Positions 5,830-12,910 of a DNA stretch of 14,838 nt are shown here, piece after piece. Source of the stretch: SM23-32 sp964434535 (lineage in GTDB: Bacteria; Planctomycetota; Brocadiia; SM23-32); assembly GCA_964434535.1 (NCBI GenBank), contig CAYSWA010000053.1, positions 1 to 14,838 of the forward strand, given 5' to 3'. Position numbers and translations under genes: made by a program. The notes beneath the pieces are model-generated. The model made no database searches. It was not told the origin of the DNA and saw only the letters and a program-made list of their open reading frames with translations. Each line of letters begins with the position of its first letter. Position 1 is the first letter of the stretch.

Positions 5830-6612
5830 ATGCGGAAGCTGCTGCTGATCGCCGCCGTCGCAGTCGTCGTGCTGATCGTGGTCGCCGTGGTCGTCGTGCT
5901 GAACCTGGGCAGGTTGATCGAGGCCGGCGTAGAGCGGGGAGGCCGCCTTGTCCTCGGCGTGGAGACGGAGCTGGACGACGCCTCGGCCTCGCTGCTCGGC
6001 GGCTCGGTCGGGCTCGACGGGCTGACCATCGGCAGCCCGGAGGGGTTCGAGGCGCCGGCCATGTTCGAGCTCGGCCACGCGCACGCGAAGGTGGACCTCG
6101 GCTCGCTGCGCAGCGACGAGATCGTCATCCACGAGGTCGTGGTGGACGGGGCGCAGGTCACGCTCGAGCTCGCCGGGGGCAAGACCAACTGGGGCGTCCT
6201 GATGGACCGGCTGGAGCGCGAGCCGACGCGCGAGGAACAGAAGAAGGCCAGCCAGAGGAAGCTGCGCGTCGAACGGATCGTCTTCACCAACGGCAAGGTG
6301 AAGATCGCCGGCATACCCGTGGCCGCCACGGCCGGCGTGCCGCTGCCCGGCCTGACGATAACCGACCTTCGCACCGGCGAGGGGAAGGCGGCGACGGCCC
6401 GCACGGTGCTGGCCCAGGTGGTGCGCCAGCTCCGCGAGGCGGTGCTGGCGGCGGCCGGCGACGTGATCCCCGCCGGGGAGATCCGCAAGCTCGGCGGCGA
6501 CGTGCAGGACCTGCTCGAAGGCGGGACCGGCGCCGTCGGCGAGCAGGCCCACAAGGCCGGCGAGAAGGCGAGCGGGCTGCTGAAGGACGTGCTGGGCGGG
6601 GAGGAGCAGTGA
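5830..6612 (+). CDS. Small AsmA-like membrane-anchored periplasmic protein
   Basis: The product is 260 residues. A Met-Arg-Lys start leads into one hydrophobic helix (about residues 4-25, rich in Val, Ala, Leu and Ile), then LGRLIEAGVERGGRLVLGVE. The following LDDASASLLGGSVGLDGLTI-GSPEGFEAPAMFELG matches the repeat style of the AsmA/DUF748 family ('...SLLGGSVxLxGLxIxNPxGF...'), whose members are anchored in the inner membrane and face the periplasm. The middle has beta-strand pairs such as IVIHEVVVDGAQVTLEL and VERIVFTNGKVKIAG. The end is a charged, probably helical segment (about residues 185-260). Full AsmA proteins exceed 600 residues, so this is a short form. Family members are tied to outer-membrane assembly and lipid traffic, but no specific role can be given. 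It ends 7 nt from the convergent HD-GYP gene. Confidence 0.7.
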   Translation: MRKLLLIAAVAVVVLIVVAVVVVLNLGRLIEAGVERGGRLVLGVETELDDASASLLGGSVGLDGLTIGSPEGFEAPAMFELGHAHAKVDLGSLRSDEIVIHEVVVDGAQVTLELAGGKTNWGVLMDRLEREPTREEQKKASQRKLRVERIVFTNGKVKIAGIPVAATAGVPLPGLTITDLRTGEGKAATARTVLAQVVRQLREAVLAAAGDVIPAGEIRKLGGDVQDLLEGGTGAVGEQAHKAGEKASGLLKDVLGGEEQ

Positions 6613-6619
6613 GGCTCAA

Positions 6620-7600
6620 CTACCCGTGCGGCGGGCTCGGGCCCAGGAACTGGATGAAGGCGTCCAGGAGGCCCGCGTCGAACTGCCCCGCGAGCTGCTT
6701 CATCAGCTTCAGGGCGTCGTAGGGGTTTCGCGCCTCGGCGTAGGCGCGCTCGGTGGTGAGAGCGTCGTAGACGTCCACGATCTTCGAGAGGCGCGCGATC
6801 GGGCGGACCTCGTCGCCGCTCAGGCCGTCGGGGTAGCCCTGGCCGTCGAAGCGCTCGTGGTGGGAACGCACGATGACGGCGCTGGTGGCCGGCAGCTTGC
6901 GATGACGCTCGACCAGGTCCAGGCCCATCAAGGGATGCTGCTTGATGACCTCGAACTCATCGTCGGTCAGCGGGCCGGGCTTGTAGAGGATCTCGTTGGA
7001 GATGCGCGTCTTGCCGATGTCGTGGAGCATTCCCCCGTGGCCGATGCGCCTCAGCATCGCCCCGTCGCTCACCTCGAGCAGCTCGCGCGAGGCGCCGACC
7101 AGCAGCACGGCGACCTGGACCGAATGGGTATAAGTGTAGTAGTCGTGCGAGGCGAGCGAGAGGATCTCCCACAGGGCGCCGGGGCTCTTCAGGATCGAGA
7201 TCACGATGCCCTCGACCATCGTCTCGGCGCGCTTCAGGTTCCGCCCGGAGCGGGGGTCCTCGAAGACGTCGTGCACCACGCGGGAGGAGCTGGTGTAGAC
7301 GATCTTGCAGGCGTCGCGGTAGGGGATCAGGTCGTCGCGGACGATCGCGATCAGGTTCTGCTCGACGTACTGCTCGTAGACCTCCTGGTCCTTCTTGTGG
7401 ACGTAGAGCACCTCGGTGCCGCGGGCGAGCAGGCGCTCCCGCGTCTCCTCGGTCAGGGGCATGTGGGCGGCCTTGTAGAGGGTGAAGCCCCCCCCGTCGC
7501 CGGCCCACATGTAGAGGTCCACCGGCGCGAGCGTGCCCGGCTGCATCACCGCCAGGTGGATGGGGAAGAGGTCCGACTTCGTGACGTCCAGCAGCGCCAT
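6620..7600 (-). CDS. HD-GYP domain c-di-GMP phosphodiesterase
   Basis: The 326-residue product has an N-terminal region (about 1-100) with no receiver domain, which begins MALLDVTKSDLFPIHLAVMQ and resembles the leader domain often attached to HD-GYP proteins. An HD-GYP phosphodiesterase domain follows (about 145-315). Metal-binding and signature residues are all present: THS (158-160), the HD pair in MLHDIGK (193-194), HHERFDGQGYP with HHE at 247-249 and GYP at 255-257, and DVYDALTTERAY. HD-GYP enzymes hydrolyse c-di-GMP to pGpG or GMP, so this copy is probably active. The start at 7600 is chosen because a promoter -10 box lies at 7649-7644, so an upstream in-frame start at 7657 would not be transcribed. 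The ribosome site before 7600 is weak. The gene converges on the AsmA-like gene and diverges from the glycyl radical enzyme. It lacks a visible sensory input domain. Confidence 0.92.
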   Translation of the reverse strand: MALLDVTKSDLFPIHLAVMQPGTLAPVDLYMWAGDGGGFTLYKAAHMPLTEETRERLLARGTEVLYVHKKDQEVYEQYVEQNLIAIVRDDLIPYRDACKIVYTSSSRVVHDVFEDPRSGRNLKRAETMVEGIVISILKSPGALWEILSLASHDYYTYTHSVQVAVLLVGASRELLEVSDGAMLRRIGHGGMLHDIGKTRISNEILYKPGPLTDDEFEVIKQHPLMGLDLVERHRKLPATSAVIVRSHHERFDGQGYPDGLSGDEVRPIARLSKIVDVYDALTTERAYAEARNPYDALKLMKQLAGQFDAGLLDAFIQFLGPSPPHG

Positions 7601-7643
7601 GGCAGAGAGCCGTAGCCTGAGCGCAACGCACCAATCCCCCGGC

Positions 7644-7673
7644 AGTATACCACGCAACCTGCACCGAAGTCCA
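7644..7673 (-). promoter_or_regulatory. Sigma70-like promoter for the HD-GYP gene
   Basis: On the minus strand, TGGACT (7673-7668) and TATACT (7649-7644) are separated by 18 nt. They match 4/6 and 5/6 of consensus. The start point near 7637 gives a leader of about 37 nt to the ATG at 7600. Confidence 0.55.
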
Positions 7674-7698
7674 TAATCAAGCCCGGTCGCCGGGGCAT

Positions 7699-7726
7699 TG
7701 AACCTGGCTCAGGGCGGCGATAGACT
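7699..7726 (+). promoter_or_regulatory. Candidate promoter for the glycyl radical enzyme gene
   Basis: TTGAAC (7699-7704) and TAGACT (7721-7726) are separated by 16 nt and match 4/6 each. The start point near 7733 gives a leader of about 39 nt. GATACT at 7731 is an alternative -10 without a good -35. No FNR-type or other operator was recognised. Confidence 0.4.
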
Positions 7727-7760
7727 GGACGATACTACGTCCGTTCCATCGCCGTCCGTC

Positions 7761-7765
7761 AGGAG
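7761..7765 (+). promoter_or_regulatory. Ribosome binding site of the glycyl radical enzyme
   Basis: AGGAG followed by AAGCCG and ATG at 7772, a 6-nt spacer. It supports this start. Confidence 0.75.
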
Positions 7766-7771
7766 AAGCCG

Positions 7772-10021
7772 ATGACGACCGCCACGGCCGGCCGCGCCGG
7801 CCGCCTCGACCGCGAGCTGGCCTTCACCGACCTATACCGAAGCTGTCGCGGCGAGCACGTCGCCGTGCGCGAGGCCACCTGCCTGCGCGCCGGCCGCCTG
7901 CTGCACGACATCCGGCCCGGCGACACCTTCGCCGGGCGCCACGTCAAGGCCGTCCACGATCCCGAGGGCCTGCTGGTCGGCTTCGGCCTGGAGCACGAGG
8001 ACTGCGGCCGGATCTACTACTGCGAGCACGAGCGCCTGCGCGACGCCATCGAGCAGATGGACGCCGACGAGGACTACCGCCGCAGGGCGCGCGAGATGCT
8101 CGCCTTCTGGCAGAAGGAAGATACCCAGACCCGCTATTGGGAAGCGCTGCCCGAGGAGACCCGCCGCGCCACCACCAACCAGATCGCCGAGAAGGGCATC
8201 CGCCTGGCCGGGCTGATGCTGGACTACGACAGGCTGATCCGCCTCGGCCTGGCCGGCCTGATCGCCGAGGTGGAGGCGCACCGGGCCGCGGCGCCCGAGG
8301 ACGGGCGCGACGCCGAGTTCTACCGCGGCATGCGCATGGCCCTGGACGTGGTCGCCCGCGTCTGCCTCGACTACGCCGAGCAGGCCGAGGAACTCGCCGC
8401 CGAGGCCGACGACGCCGCCGTGGCGGCCGGCCTGCGCCGCATGGCCGCCGACCTGCGCCACCTGACCGCCGCCCCGCCGGCCACCATGCGCCAGGGCATC
8501 CAGCTCTTCTGGATCTACGCCATACTCGCCGGCGCCACCAACTACGGGCGGATGGACGTCTACCTGGGCGACCTCTGCGCGCGCGACCTCGACGAGGGCC
8601 GCCTCTGCGAAGAGGACACCATCGAGCTGCTGGTAGCGCTCTGGGGCCTGATGGCCGAAGCCAGGTTCTTCTTCAACAGCCGCGTCATCGTCGGCGGGCG
8701 CGCACGGCGCAACGAGGCCAGCGCCGACCGCTTCGCCCTGCTGGCCATGGAGGCGAGCCGCCGCTCCTCCACCACCGAGCCCCAGCTCAGCCTCCGCTTC
8801 TACGAGGGCATGAACCCCGCCCTGATGGAGAAGGCGCTCGACGTGATCGGCAACGGCTGCATCTACCCGATCCTCTACAACGACGACGTGAACGTGCCCG
8901 CCGTCGCCCACGGGTTCGGCGTCCGCCAGGAGGAGGCCGAGCACTACCTGCCCTACGGCTGCGGAGAATATGTGCTCGACCACCGCAGCGTCGGCTCGCC
9001 CAACACCGGCTTCAACCTGCTCAAGTGCGTCCAGGTCGTCATGCACAACGGCGTCGATCCCGACACGGGCGAGCAGCTCGGCCTGAAGACCGGCGAGTGG
9101 GCGCGGATGGCGACCTTCGAGCAGTTCTGGGACGCCTACTGCCGCCAGGTCGACTACCACATGGAGCACGTGGTCCGGGCGCACGCCGTCGAATACGAGA
9201 TCGAGCGGACCACCGCCTCGTTCCTGCTCGCCAGCGCGCTCTACGACGAGTGCCTCCACAGGGGCAGGTCGCTGGTGGACGGCGGAGCGCGCTACCGGGG
9301 CGCCGTGGTCGAGTCGATGGCCATGATCAACGCCGCCGACAGCCTGAGCGCGCTGAAGGAACTCGTCTACGACGAGAAGCGCTTCACGCCGGCGCAGGTG
9401 CTCCAGATGCTCGGCGCCGACTGGGAGGGCTTCGCGCGCGAGCACCGGCTCTTCGCGGACGCGCCGAAGTACGGCAACGACGACGCGCAGGCCGACCAGA
9501 TGCTCTGCCGCGTCTCCGAGCAGGCCTGCCGCAGCGCCATGCGGTTCGGGCGGGAGGTCGGCTTCGACTACTGCCTGCTGGTCTGCATCAACAACTGGGC
9601 CTACGTGCGCATCGGCCAGGAGACCGGCGCCACGCCCGACGGCCGCCGCGCCGCCAGCCCCACCTCCAGCGGCAACGGCCCCACCGCCGGCAACGACCGC
9701 TGCGGCGTGACCGCGTTCCTGAACTCCATCGTCAAGCCCGACCCCGCCCTCCACGCCGGCTACGTGCACAACATGAAGTTCAGCAAGCGCCTGTTGCGCG
9801 AGCACCGGCCCAAGCTGGAGGCCCTGCTCGGGGCCTACTTCGACGGCGGCGGCACGCAGGCGATGATCACCGTCGTCGGGCGCGACGAGCTGCAGAGCGC
9901 CATGCGCGAGCCGGACAGCTACCGGAACCTGATCGTGCGCGTCGGCGGCTTCAGCGCCCGGTTCGTCGAGCTGGACACGGAGATCCAGCGCGACATCATC
10001 CGACGCACCTTCTACGAGTGA
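7772..10021 (+). CDS. Glycyl radical enzyme, PFL-like family, unknown substrate (Cys-x-Glu type)
   Basis: The 749-residue product is complete, with AGGAG (7761-7765) 6 nt before the ATG. It has the PFL-like barrel domain (to about 620) and the C-terminal glycine-radical domain. The radical loop IVRVGGFSARF (721-731) gives Gly726 as the expected radical site. The finger-loop cysteine is Cys397 in PYGCGEY, followed two residues later by Glu399. The family block GATPDGRRAASP (619-630) is conserved. Pyruvate formate-lyase has adjacent Cys-Cys here, while dehydratases, choline lyase and related enzymes have Cys-Val-Glu, so this is not a true PFL. The Cys-Gly-Glu version is a variant that I cannot assign to a characterised substrate. 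Such enzymes are destroyed by oxygen and act in the cytoplasm under anaerobic conditions. The activase is encoded convergently 16 nt away. It is shorter than most relatives (about 780-850). A diol/polyol dehydratase-like C-O or C-C lyase role is an inference. Confidence 0.88.
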   Translation: MTTATAGRAGRLDRELAFTDLYRSCRGEHVAVREATCLRAGRLLHDIRPGDTFAGRHVKAVHDPEGLLVGFGLEHEDCGRIYYCEHERLRDAIEQMDADEDYRRRAREMLAFWQKEDTQTRYWEALPEETRRATTNQIAEKGIRLAGLMLDYDRLIRLGLAGLIAEVEAHRAAAPEDGRDAEFYRGMRMALDVVARVCLDYAEQAEELAAEADDAAVAAGLRRMAADLRHLTAAPPATMRQGIQLFWIYAILAGATNYGRMDVYLGDLCARDLDEGRLCEEDTIELLVALWGLMAEARFFFNSRVIVGGRARRNEASADRFALLAMEASRRSSTTEPQLSLRFYEGMNPALMEKALDVIGNGCIYPILYNDDVNVPAVAHGFGVRQEEAEHYLPYGCGEYVLDHRSVGSPNTGFNLLKCVQVVMHNGVDPDTGEQLGLKTGEWARMATFEQFWDAYCRQVDYHMEHVVRAHAVEYEIERTTASFLLASALYDECLHRGRSLVDGGARYRGAVVESMAMINAADSLSALKELVYDEKRFTPAQVLQMLGADWEGFAREHRLFADAPKYGNDDAQADQMLCRVSEQACRSAMRFGREVGFDYCLLVCINNWAYVRIGQETGATPDGRRAASPTSSGNGPTAGNDRCGVTAFLNSIVKPDPALHAGYVHNMKFSKRLLREHRPKLEALLGAYFDGGGTQAMITVVGRDELQSAMREPDSYRNLIVRVGGFSARFVELDTEIQRDIIRRTFYE

Positions 10022-10037
10022 GGCCGCCGGCCCTGCG

Positions 10038-10946
10038 TCAGCCCACGGCCACGTCCGGGCAGCCGAGCGCGCGGAGCCGCTCCACGTAGGCCGCCCCGTC
10101 CGGCGGCGCCACCTCGCTCATGTCCGACGCCCGCCCGATCCGCGCCGACTTCGAGCGGCCCATGTCGTGGTAGGGCATGACCTCGACCCGCTCGATCGCC
10201 GCGTGCCGGCCCGCCAGCGCGGCGATCGCCGCGAGGTGCTCCTCCGAGTCGTTCACGCCCGGCACCAGCGGGCAGCGCAGCACCACCCGCGCCCCCGCCC
10301 CGCAGAGGAACTCCAGGTTGGCCAGGATCCGCTCGTTCCCCTGCCCGCTCAGTTCGCGGTGCCGGGCCGAGTCGGTCGCCTTGTAGTCGTACAGGAACAG
10401 GTCGACCAGCGGCAGCAGCTCCCCGTAGCGCTGCTGGGGCGCGAGGCCCGAGGTGTCCAGGCAGGAGGCAATGCCCCGCTCCCGCGCCCCGGCCAGCAGG
10501 GCGCGCAGGAAGGCGAACTGCGCCACGGGCTCGCCGCCGGAGACGGTCATGCCCCCGCCGGAGCGCTCGTAGTAGGCGCGGTCCTTCTGGACCTCGGCGA
10601 GCACCTCGCCGGCCGTCACGTGCCGCCCGAAGATGCGCAGCGCCTCCGCCGGGCACGCCGCCACGCAGCGCCCGCAGAGGCGGCAGCGCTCGCGCCGCAG
10701 CTCGTGCCGGCCGGCCTCGATCACGTGGACGCCCCCGGGGCAATCCTCGAGGCAGGCGCCGCAGAGCACGCAGCGCTCGGGGTTGAAGGCCAGCTCGGGC
10801 TCGGGCGACTGCGACTCGGGGTTGTGGCACCAGAGGCAGCGCAGCGGGCAGCCCTTCAGGAAGACGACGGTTCGGATGCCCGGCCCGTCGTTGAGGGCGA
10901 AGCGCTGGAGGTCGAAGATGAGGCCGCGCTCGTCGTCCACGGTCAA
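10038..10946 (-). CDS. Glycyl radical enzyme activating enzyme (radical SAM)
   Basis: The 302-residue product installs the glycyl radical on its partner using S-adenosylmethionine and a [4Fe-4S] cluster. It carries the radical SAM motif CPLRCLWC (Cys33, Cys37, Cys40) in the activase context 'F-x-L-N-D-G-P-G-I-R-T' (about 15-26). A ferredoxin-like insertion has two CxxCxxCxxxCP clusters (Cys59/62/65/69 and Cys88/91/94/98). The glycine-rich GGGMTVSGGEP (130-140) and the end YHDMGRSKSARIG are both usual for PFL-type activases. The two extra clusters are typical of activases of dehydratase/lyase-type glycyl radical enzymes and absent from PFL-activating enzyme itself. No ATG is available: the start is TTG at 10946 or GTG at 10940 (in-frame TAG at 10958-10956), and neither has a strong ribosome site. 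The gene has its own promoter and is tail-to-tail with the enzyme gene. The partner is inferred from adjacency. Confidence 0.93.
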   Translation of the reverse strand: MTVDDERGLIFDLQRFALNDGPGIRTVVFLKGCPLRCLWCHNPESQSPEPELAFNPERCVLCGACLEDCPGGVHVIEAGRHELRRERCRLCGRCVAACPAEALRIFGRHVTAGEVLAEVQKDRAYYERSGGGMTVSGGEPVAQFAFLRALLAGARERGIASCLDTSGLAPQQRYGELLPLVDLFLYDYKATDSARHRELSGQGNERILANLEFLCGAGARVVLRCPLVPGVNDSEEHLAAIAALAGRHAAIERVEVMPYHDMGRSKSARIGRASDMSEVAPPDGAAYVERLRALGCPDVAVG

Positions 10947-10986
10947 TCCGGCAGGCTATCGATCAGGTGCCCGACAGTGGAATCTC

Positions 10987-11015
10987 AGGATAGCCGGGCA
11001 TGGACGGCCCGTCAA
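10987..11015 (-). promoter_or_regulatory. Sigma70-like promoter for the activase gene
   Basis: On the minus strand, TTGACG (11015-11010) and TATCCT (10992-10987) are separated by 17 nt and match 5/6 and 4/6. Start near 10980 leaves about 34 nt before the TTG at 10946. This supports a start at or just inside 10946. Confidence 0.65.
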
Positions 11016-11070
11016 GCGGTCAGGACGTCTGGAGGGCCACGCTCCGTCGTGGCCGCCACACGGAACGGCC

Positions 11071-11090
11071 GGACGCGGCAGAGCGCGTCC
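11071..11090. repeat. Perfect 7-bp hairpin in divergent intergenic region
   Basis: GGACGCG (11071-11077) and CGCGTCC (11084-11090) form a stem around a 6-nt GCAGAG loop. It lies midway between the activase promoter and the sugar-isomerase promoter. It could be an operator or part of a dispersed element; it has no T-tract, so it is not a normal terminator. Confidence 0.4.
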
Positions 11091-11119
11091 CTCCGGCAGA
11101 GCGGCCGCGCAGATCACGA

Positions 11120-11143
11120 CAAGAGCAAGAGCGTGAGCAAGAG
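11120..11143. repeat. Tandem CAAGAG-type hexamers
   Basis: Four consecutive hexamers: CAAGAG, CAAGAG, CGTGAG, CAAGAG, followed by GGAGGG. It is a purine-rich short tandem array in the 289-nt gap between the activase and the sugar isomerase. The type resembles short low-complexity intergenic repeats of environmental genomes. Its function is unknown. Confidence 0.55.
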
Positions 11144-11162
11144 GGAGGGACCGCCCGTGTGC

Positions 11163-11191
11163 TTGACGGGGGCGGGGCGGAGGGCTATGCT
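11163..11191 (+). promoter_or_regulatory. Sigma70-like promoter for the sugar isomerase operon
   Basis: TTGACG (11163-11168) and TATGCT (11186-11191) are separated by 17 nt and match 5/6 and 4/6. Transcription would start near 11198, with a leader of about 38 nt. The -35 box is the same TTGACG as in the divergent activase promoter. Confidence 0.65.
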
Positions 11192-11222
11192 CCCCCACGG
11201 CTCCCACAGACCGCCAACCGGC

Positions 11223-11229
11223 AAGGAGG
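11223..11229 (+). promoter_or_regulatory. Ribosome binding site of the sugar isomerase
   Basis: AAGGAGG lies 6 nt before the ATG at 11236, a near-ideal site that fixes this start. Confidence 0.8.
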
Positions 11230-11235
11230 CGCGCC

Positions 11236-12150
11236 ATGCAACTCGGGTTCTGCAGCGCCATTCTGCCCGACCTCTCCCTGGACCAGGTCGTCGAGTTCGC
11301 CGCCAGGGAAGGCTTCGACTGCCTCGAGCTGATGTGCTGGCCGGCCGGCAAGGCCGAGAGACGCTACGCCGGCGTCACCCACGTGGACGTGACCAACCTG
11401 CGCAAGGGCGAAGTCAGCCGCATCCGGGACCTGCTCGGCGAGGGCGGCCTCAGCATCAGCGGCCTCGGCTACTACCCCAACCCCCTGGTGGCGGACGGCA
11501 ACGAGGCGCGCGTCTACACCGGCCACATCAAGAAGGTGATCCGCGCGGCCGAGGCGCTCGGCGTCGGCGTGGTCAACACCTTCATCGGGCGCGACCCGGC
11601 CAGGACCGTCGAGGAGAACTGGCCCGTCTTCAAGAAGCGCTGGCCGCCGCTGGTCAAGTACGCCGAGGAGCGCGGCGTGCGGATCGGCATCGAGAACTGC
11701 CCGATGCTCTTCACCGAGGACGAGTGGCCGGGCGGGAAGAACCTGGCCTGCACGCCGGCCGTCTGGCGGCGCATGTTCGAGGAGATCCCGAGCCCCAGCT
11801 TCGGGCTCAACTACGACCCGAGCCACATGGTCTGGCAGCGGATCGACTACGTGCGCCCCTTGAGGGAGTTCGCCGATCGGATCTTCCACGTCCACGCCAA
11901 GGACGCGCGGGTCGACGAGGATAGGCTCGCCGAGGTCGGCGTGCTCGCCACGCCGCTGGAGTACCACACGCCGAAGCTGCCGGGCCTGGGCGACGTGGAC
12001 TGGGGCCGGTTCTTCAGCGTGCTGACCGACGTGGGCTACGACGGGCCGGTCGCCATCGAGGTGGAGGACCGCGCCTACGAGGGCGCCCTCGAGCGCCGCA
12101 CCGCCGCCCTGGCGCAGAGCGCCGCGTTCCTGCGCCAGTTCATCGCCTGA
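11236..12150 (+). CDS. Sugar-phosphate isomerase/epimerase family TIM-barrel protein
   Basis: The 304-residue product belongs to the AP-endonuclease-2/xylose-isomerase-like TIM-barrel superfamily, which binds divalent metal and isomerises or epimerises sugars and inositol-type compounds. Expected metal ligands are visible: Glu153 in GIENCPM, Asp194 in NYDPSH, His197, His220 in FHVHAKD, and Glu275 in AIEVED. The KLPGLGDVDWGRF block (247-259) also fits the family. The early MQLGFCSAILPDLSLDQVVEF is the usual first strand and helix. A strong ribosome site precedes the ATG. It heads a likely three-gene operon: the aldolase follows after 35 nt and the membrane protein 38 nt after that. Many paralogs of this family occur in planctomycete-type genomes with varied substrates, so the specific reaction is unknown. 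It is not a DNA repair enzyme on this evidence. Confidence 0.88.
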   Translation: MQLGFCSAILPDLSLDQVVEFAAREGFDCLELMCWPAGKAERRYAGVTHVDVTNLRKGEVSRIRDLLGEGGLSISGLGYYPNPLVADGNEARVYTGHIKKVIRAAEALGVGVVNTFIGRDPARTVEENWPVFKKRWPPLVKYAEERGVRIGIENCPMLFTEDEWPGGKNLACTPAVWRRMFEEIPSPSFGLNYDPSHMVWQRIDYVRPLREFADRIFHVHAKDARVDEDRLAEVGVLATPLEYHTPKLPGLGDVDWGRFFSVLTDVGYDGPVAIEVEDRAYEGALERRTAALAQSAAFLRQFIA

Positions 12151-12185
12151 GCCGACACTACACGAAGCCGGGAGGGCCGAGCACG

Positions 12186-12872
12186 GTGGATTACACGTAC
12201 GAACAGATCGCCAGGATGATCGACCATTCGCTCCTGAACCCCGTGATGACCGACGAGGATCTGGAGGAGGGCTGCGCCGTCGCCATCGACTACGACGTGG
12301 CGACCGTCTGCATCAAGCCCTACTACCTGGCCCGCTGCGCCGAGCTGCTGGAGGGCAGCGGCGTGAAGCCGACCACGACGATCGGCTTCCCCCACGGCGG
12401 CCACACCACGGCCCTCAAGGTGGCCGAGGCCGAGCGCGCCCTCGCCGACGGCGCCGAGGAGCTGGACATGGTCGTCAACATCGGCAAGGCGCTCAGCGGG
12501 GAGTGGGACTTCGTGCGCGAGGACATCGAGAGCGTCGTCCGGGCCGGCCACGCGGGTGAGGCGCTGGTGAAGGTCATCTTCGAGAACTGCTACCTGGCCG
12601 ACGAGCACAAGATCGCCCTGTGCGAGATCTGCGGCGAGCTCGGCGCCGACTTCGTCAAGACCTCGACCGGCTACGGCACGGGCGGCGCGACCGACGAGGA
12701 CCTGAAGCTGATGCGCGAGCACTCGCCCGAGACCGTCCAGGTCAAAGCCGCCGGCGGCGTGCGCAGCCTGGACCGCCTGCTAAAGGTGCGGGCGATCGGG
12801 GTCACCCGCGTCGGCGCGAGCCGCACGACCGAGATCCTGGACGAATGCCGGCGGCGGCTCGGTCAGCAGTGA
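12186..12872 (+). CDS. deoC: Deoxyribose-phosphate aldolase (DERA family)
   Basis: The 228-residue product is a class I aldolase of the DeoC family, which splits 2-deoxyribose 5-phosphate into acetaldehyde and glyceraldehyde 3-phosphate, or runs in reverse. The family's key residues are present: Asp94 in ELDMVVNIG, the Schiff-base Lys158 in DFVKTSTGYG, and Lys187 in VKAAGGVRS. The N-terminal MIDHSLLNP matches the family's DHTLL block, and VATVCIKPYY has the usual Cys. Length is normal. The start is GTG at 12186 with GGAGG (12171-12175) 10 nt upstream. It sits between the sugar isomerase (35 nt upstream) and a polytopic membrane protein (38 nt downstream). No thymidine phosphorylase or phosphopentomutase gene is next to it, so it may not serve nucleoside breakdown; a related aldehyde or sugar-phosphate substrate is possible. 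The symbol reflects family membership. Confidence 0.93.
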   Translation: MDYTYEQIARMIDHSLLNPVMTDEDLEEGCAVAIDYDVATVCIKPYYLARCAELLEGSGVKPTTTIGFPHGGHTTALKVAEAERALADGAEELDMVVNIGKALSGEWDFVREDIESVVRAGHAGEALVKVIFENCYLADEHKIALCEICGELGADFVKTSTGYGTGGATDEDLKLMREHSPETVQVKAAGGVRSLDRLLKVRAIGVTRVGASRTTEILDECRRRLGQQ

Positions 12873-12910
12873 CGGGCCGACCACACCACTGCCCCGGGTG
12901 AGCGACGCAG

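Noticed and set aside
5477..5848. Open frames crossing the N run
   Set aside because: They exist only because unknown codons contain no stop. They carry no information.
7772..10021. Annotation as pyruvate formate-lyase
   Set aside because: The active-site cysteine is followed by Gly-Glu, not a second Cys, so it should not be called PFL even though the overall family name is PFL-like.
11120..11143. CRISPR array
   Set aside because: The repeats are only 6 nt with no spacers. No cas gene is present in the window.
10167..11924. 585-residue plus-strand open frame
   Set aside because: It runs antisense to the activase, then through promoters and the isomerase in another frame. Composition is low complexity and no motif is seen.
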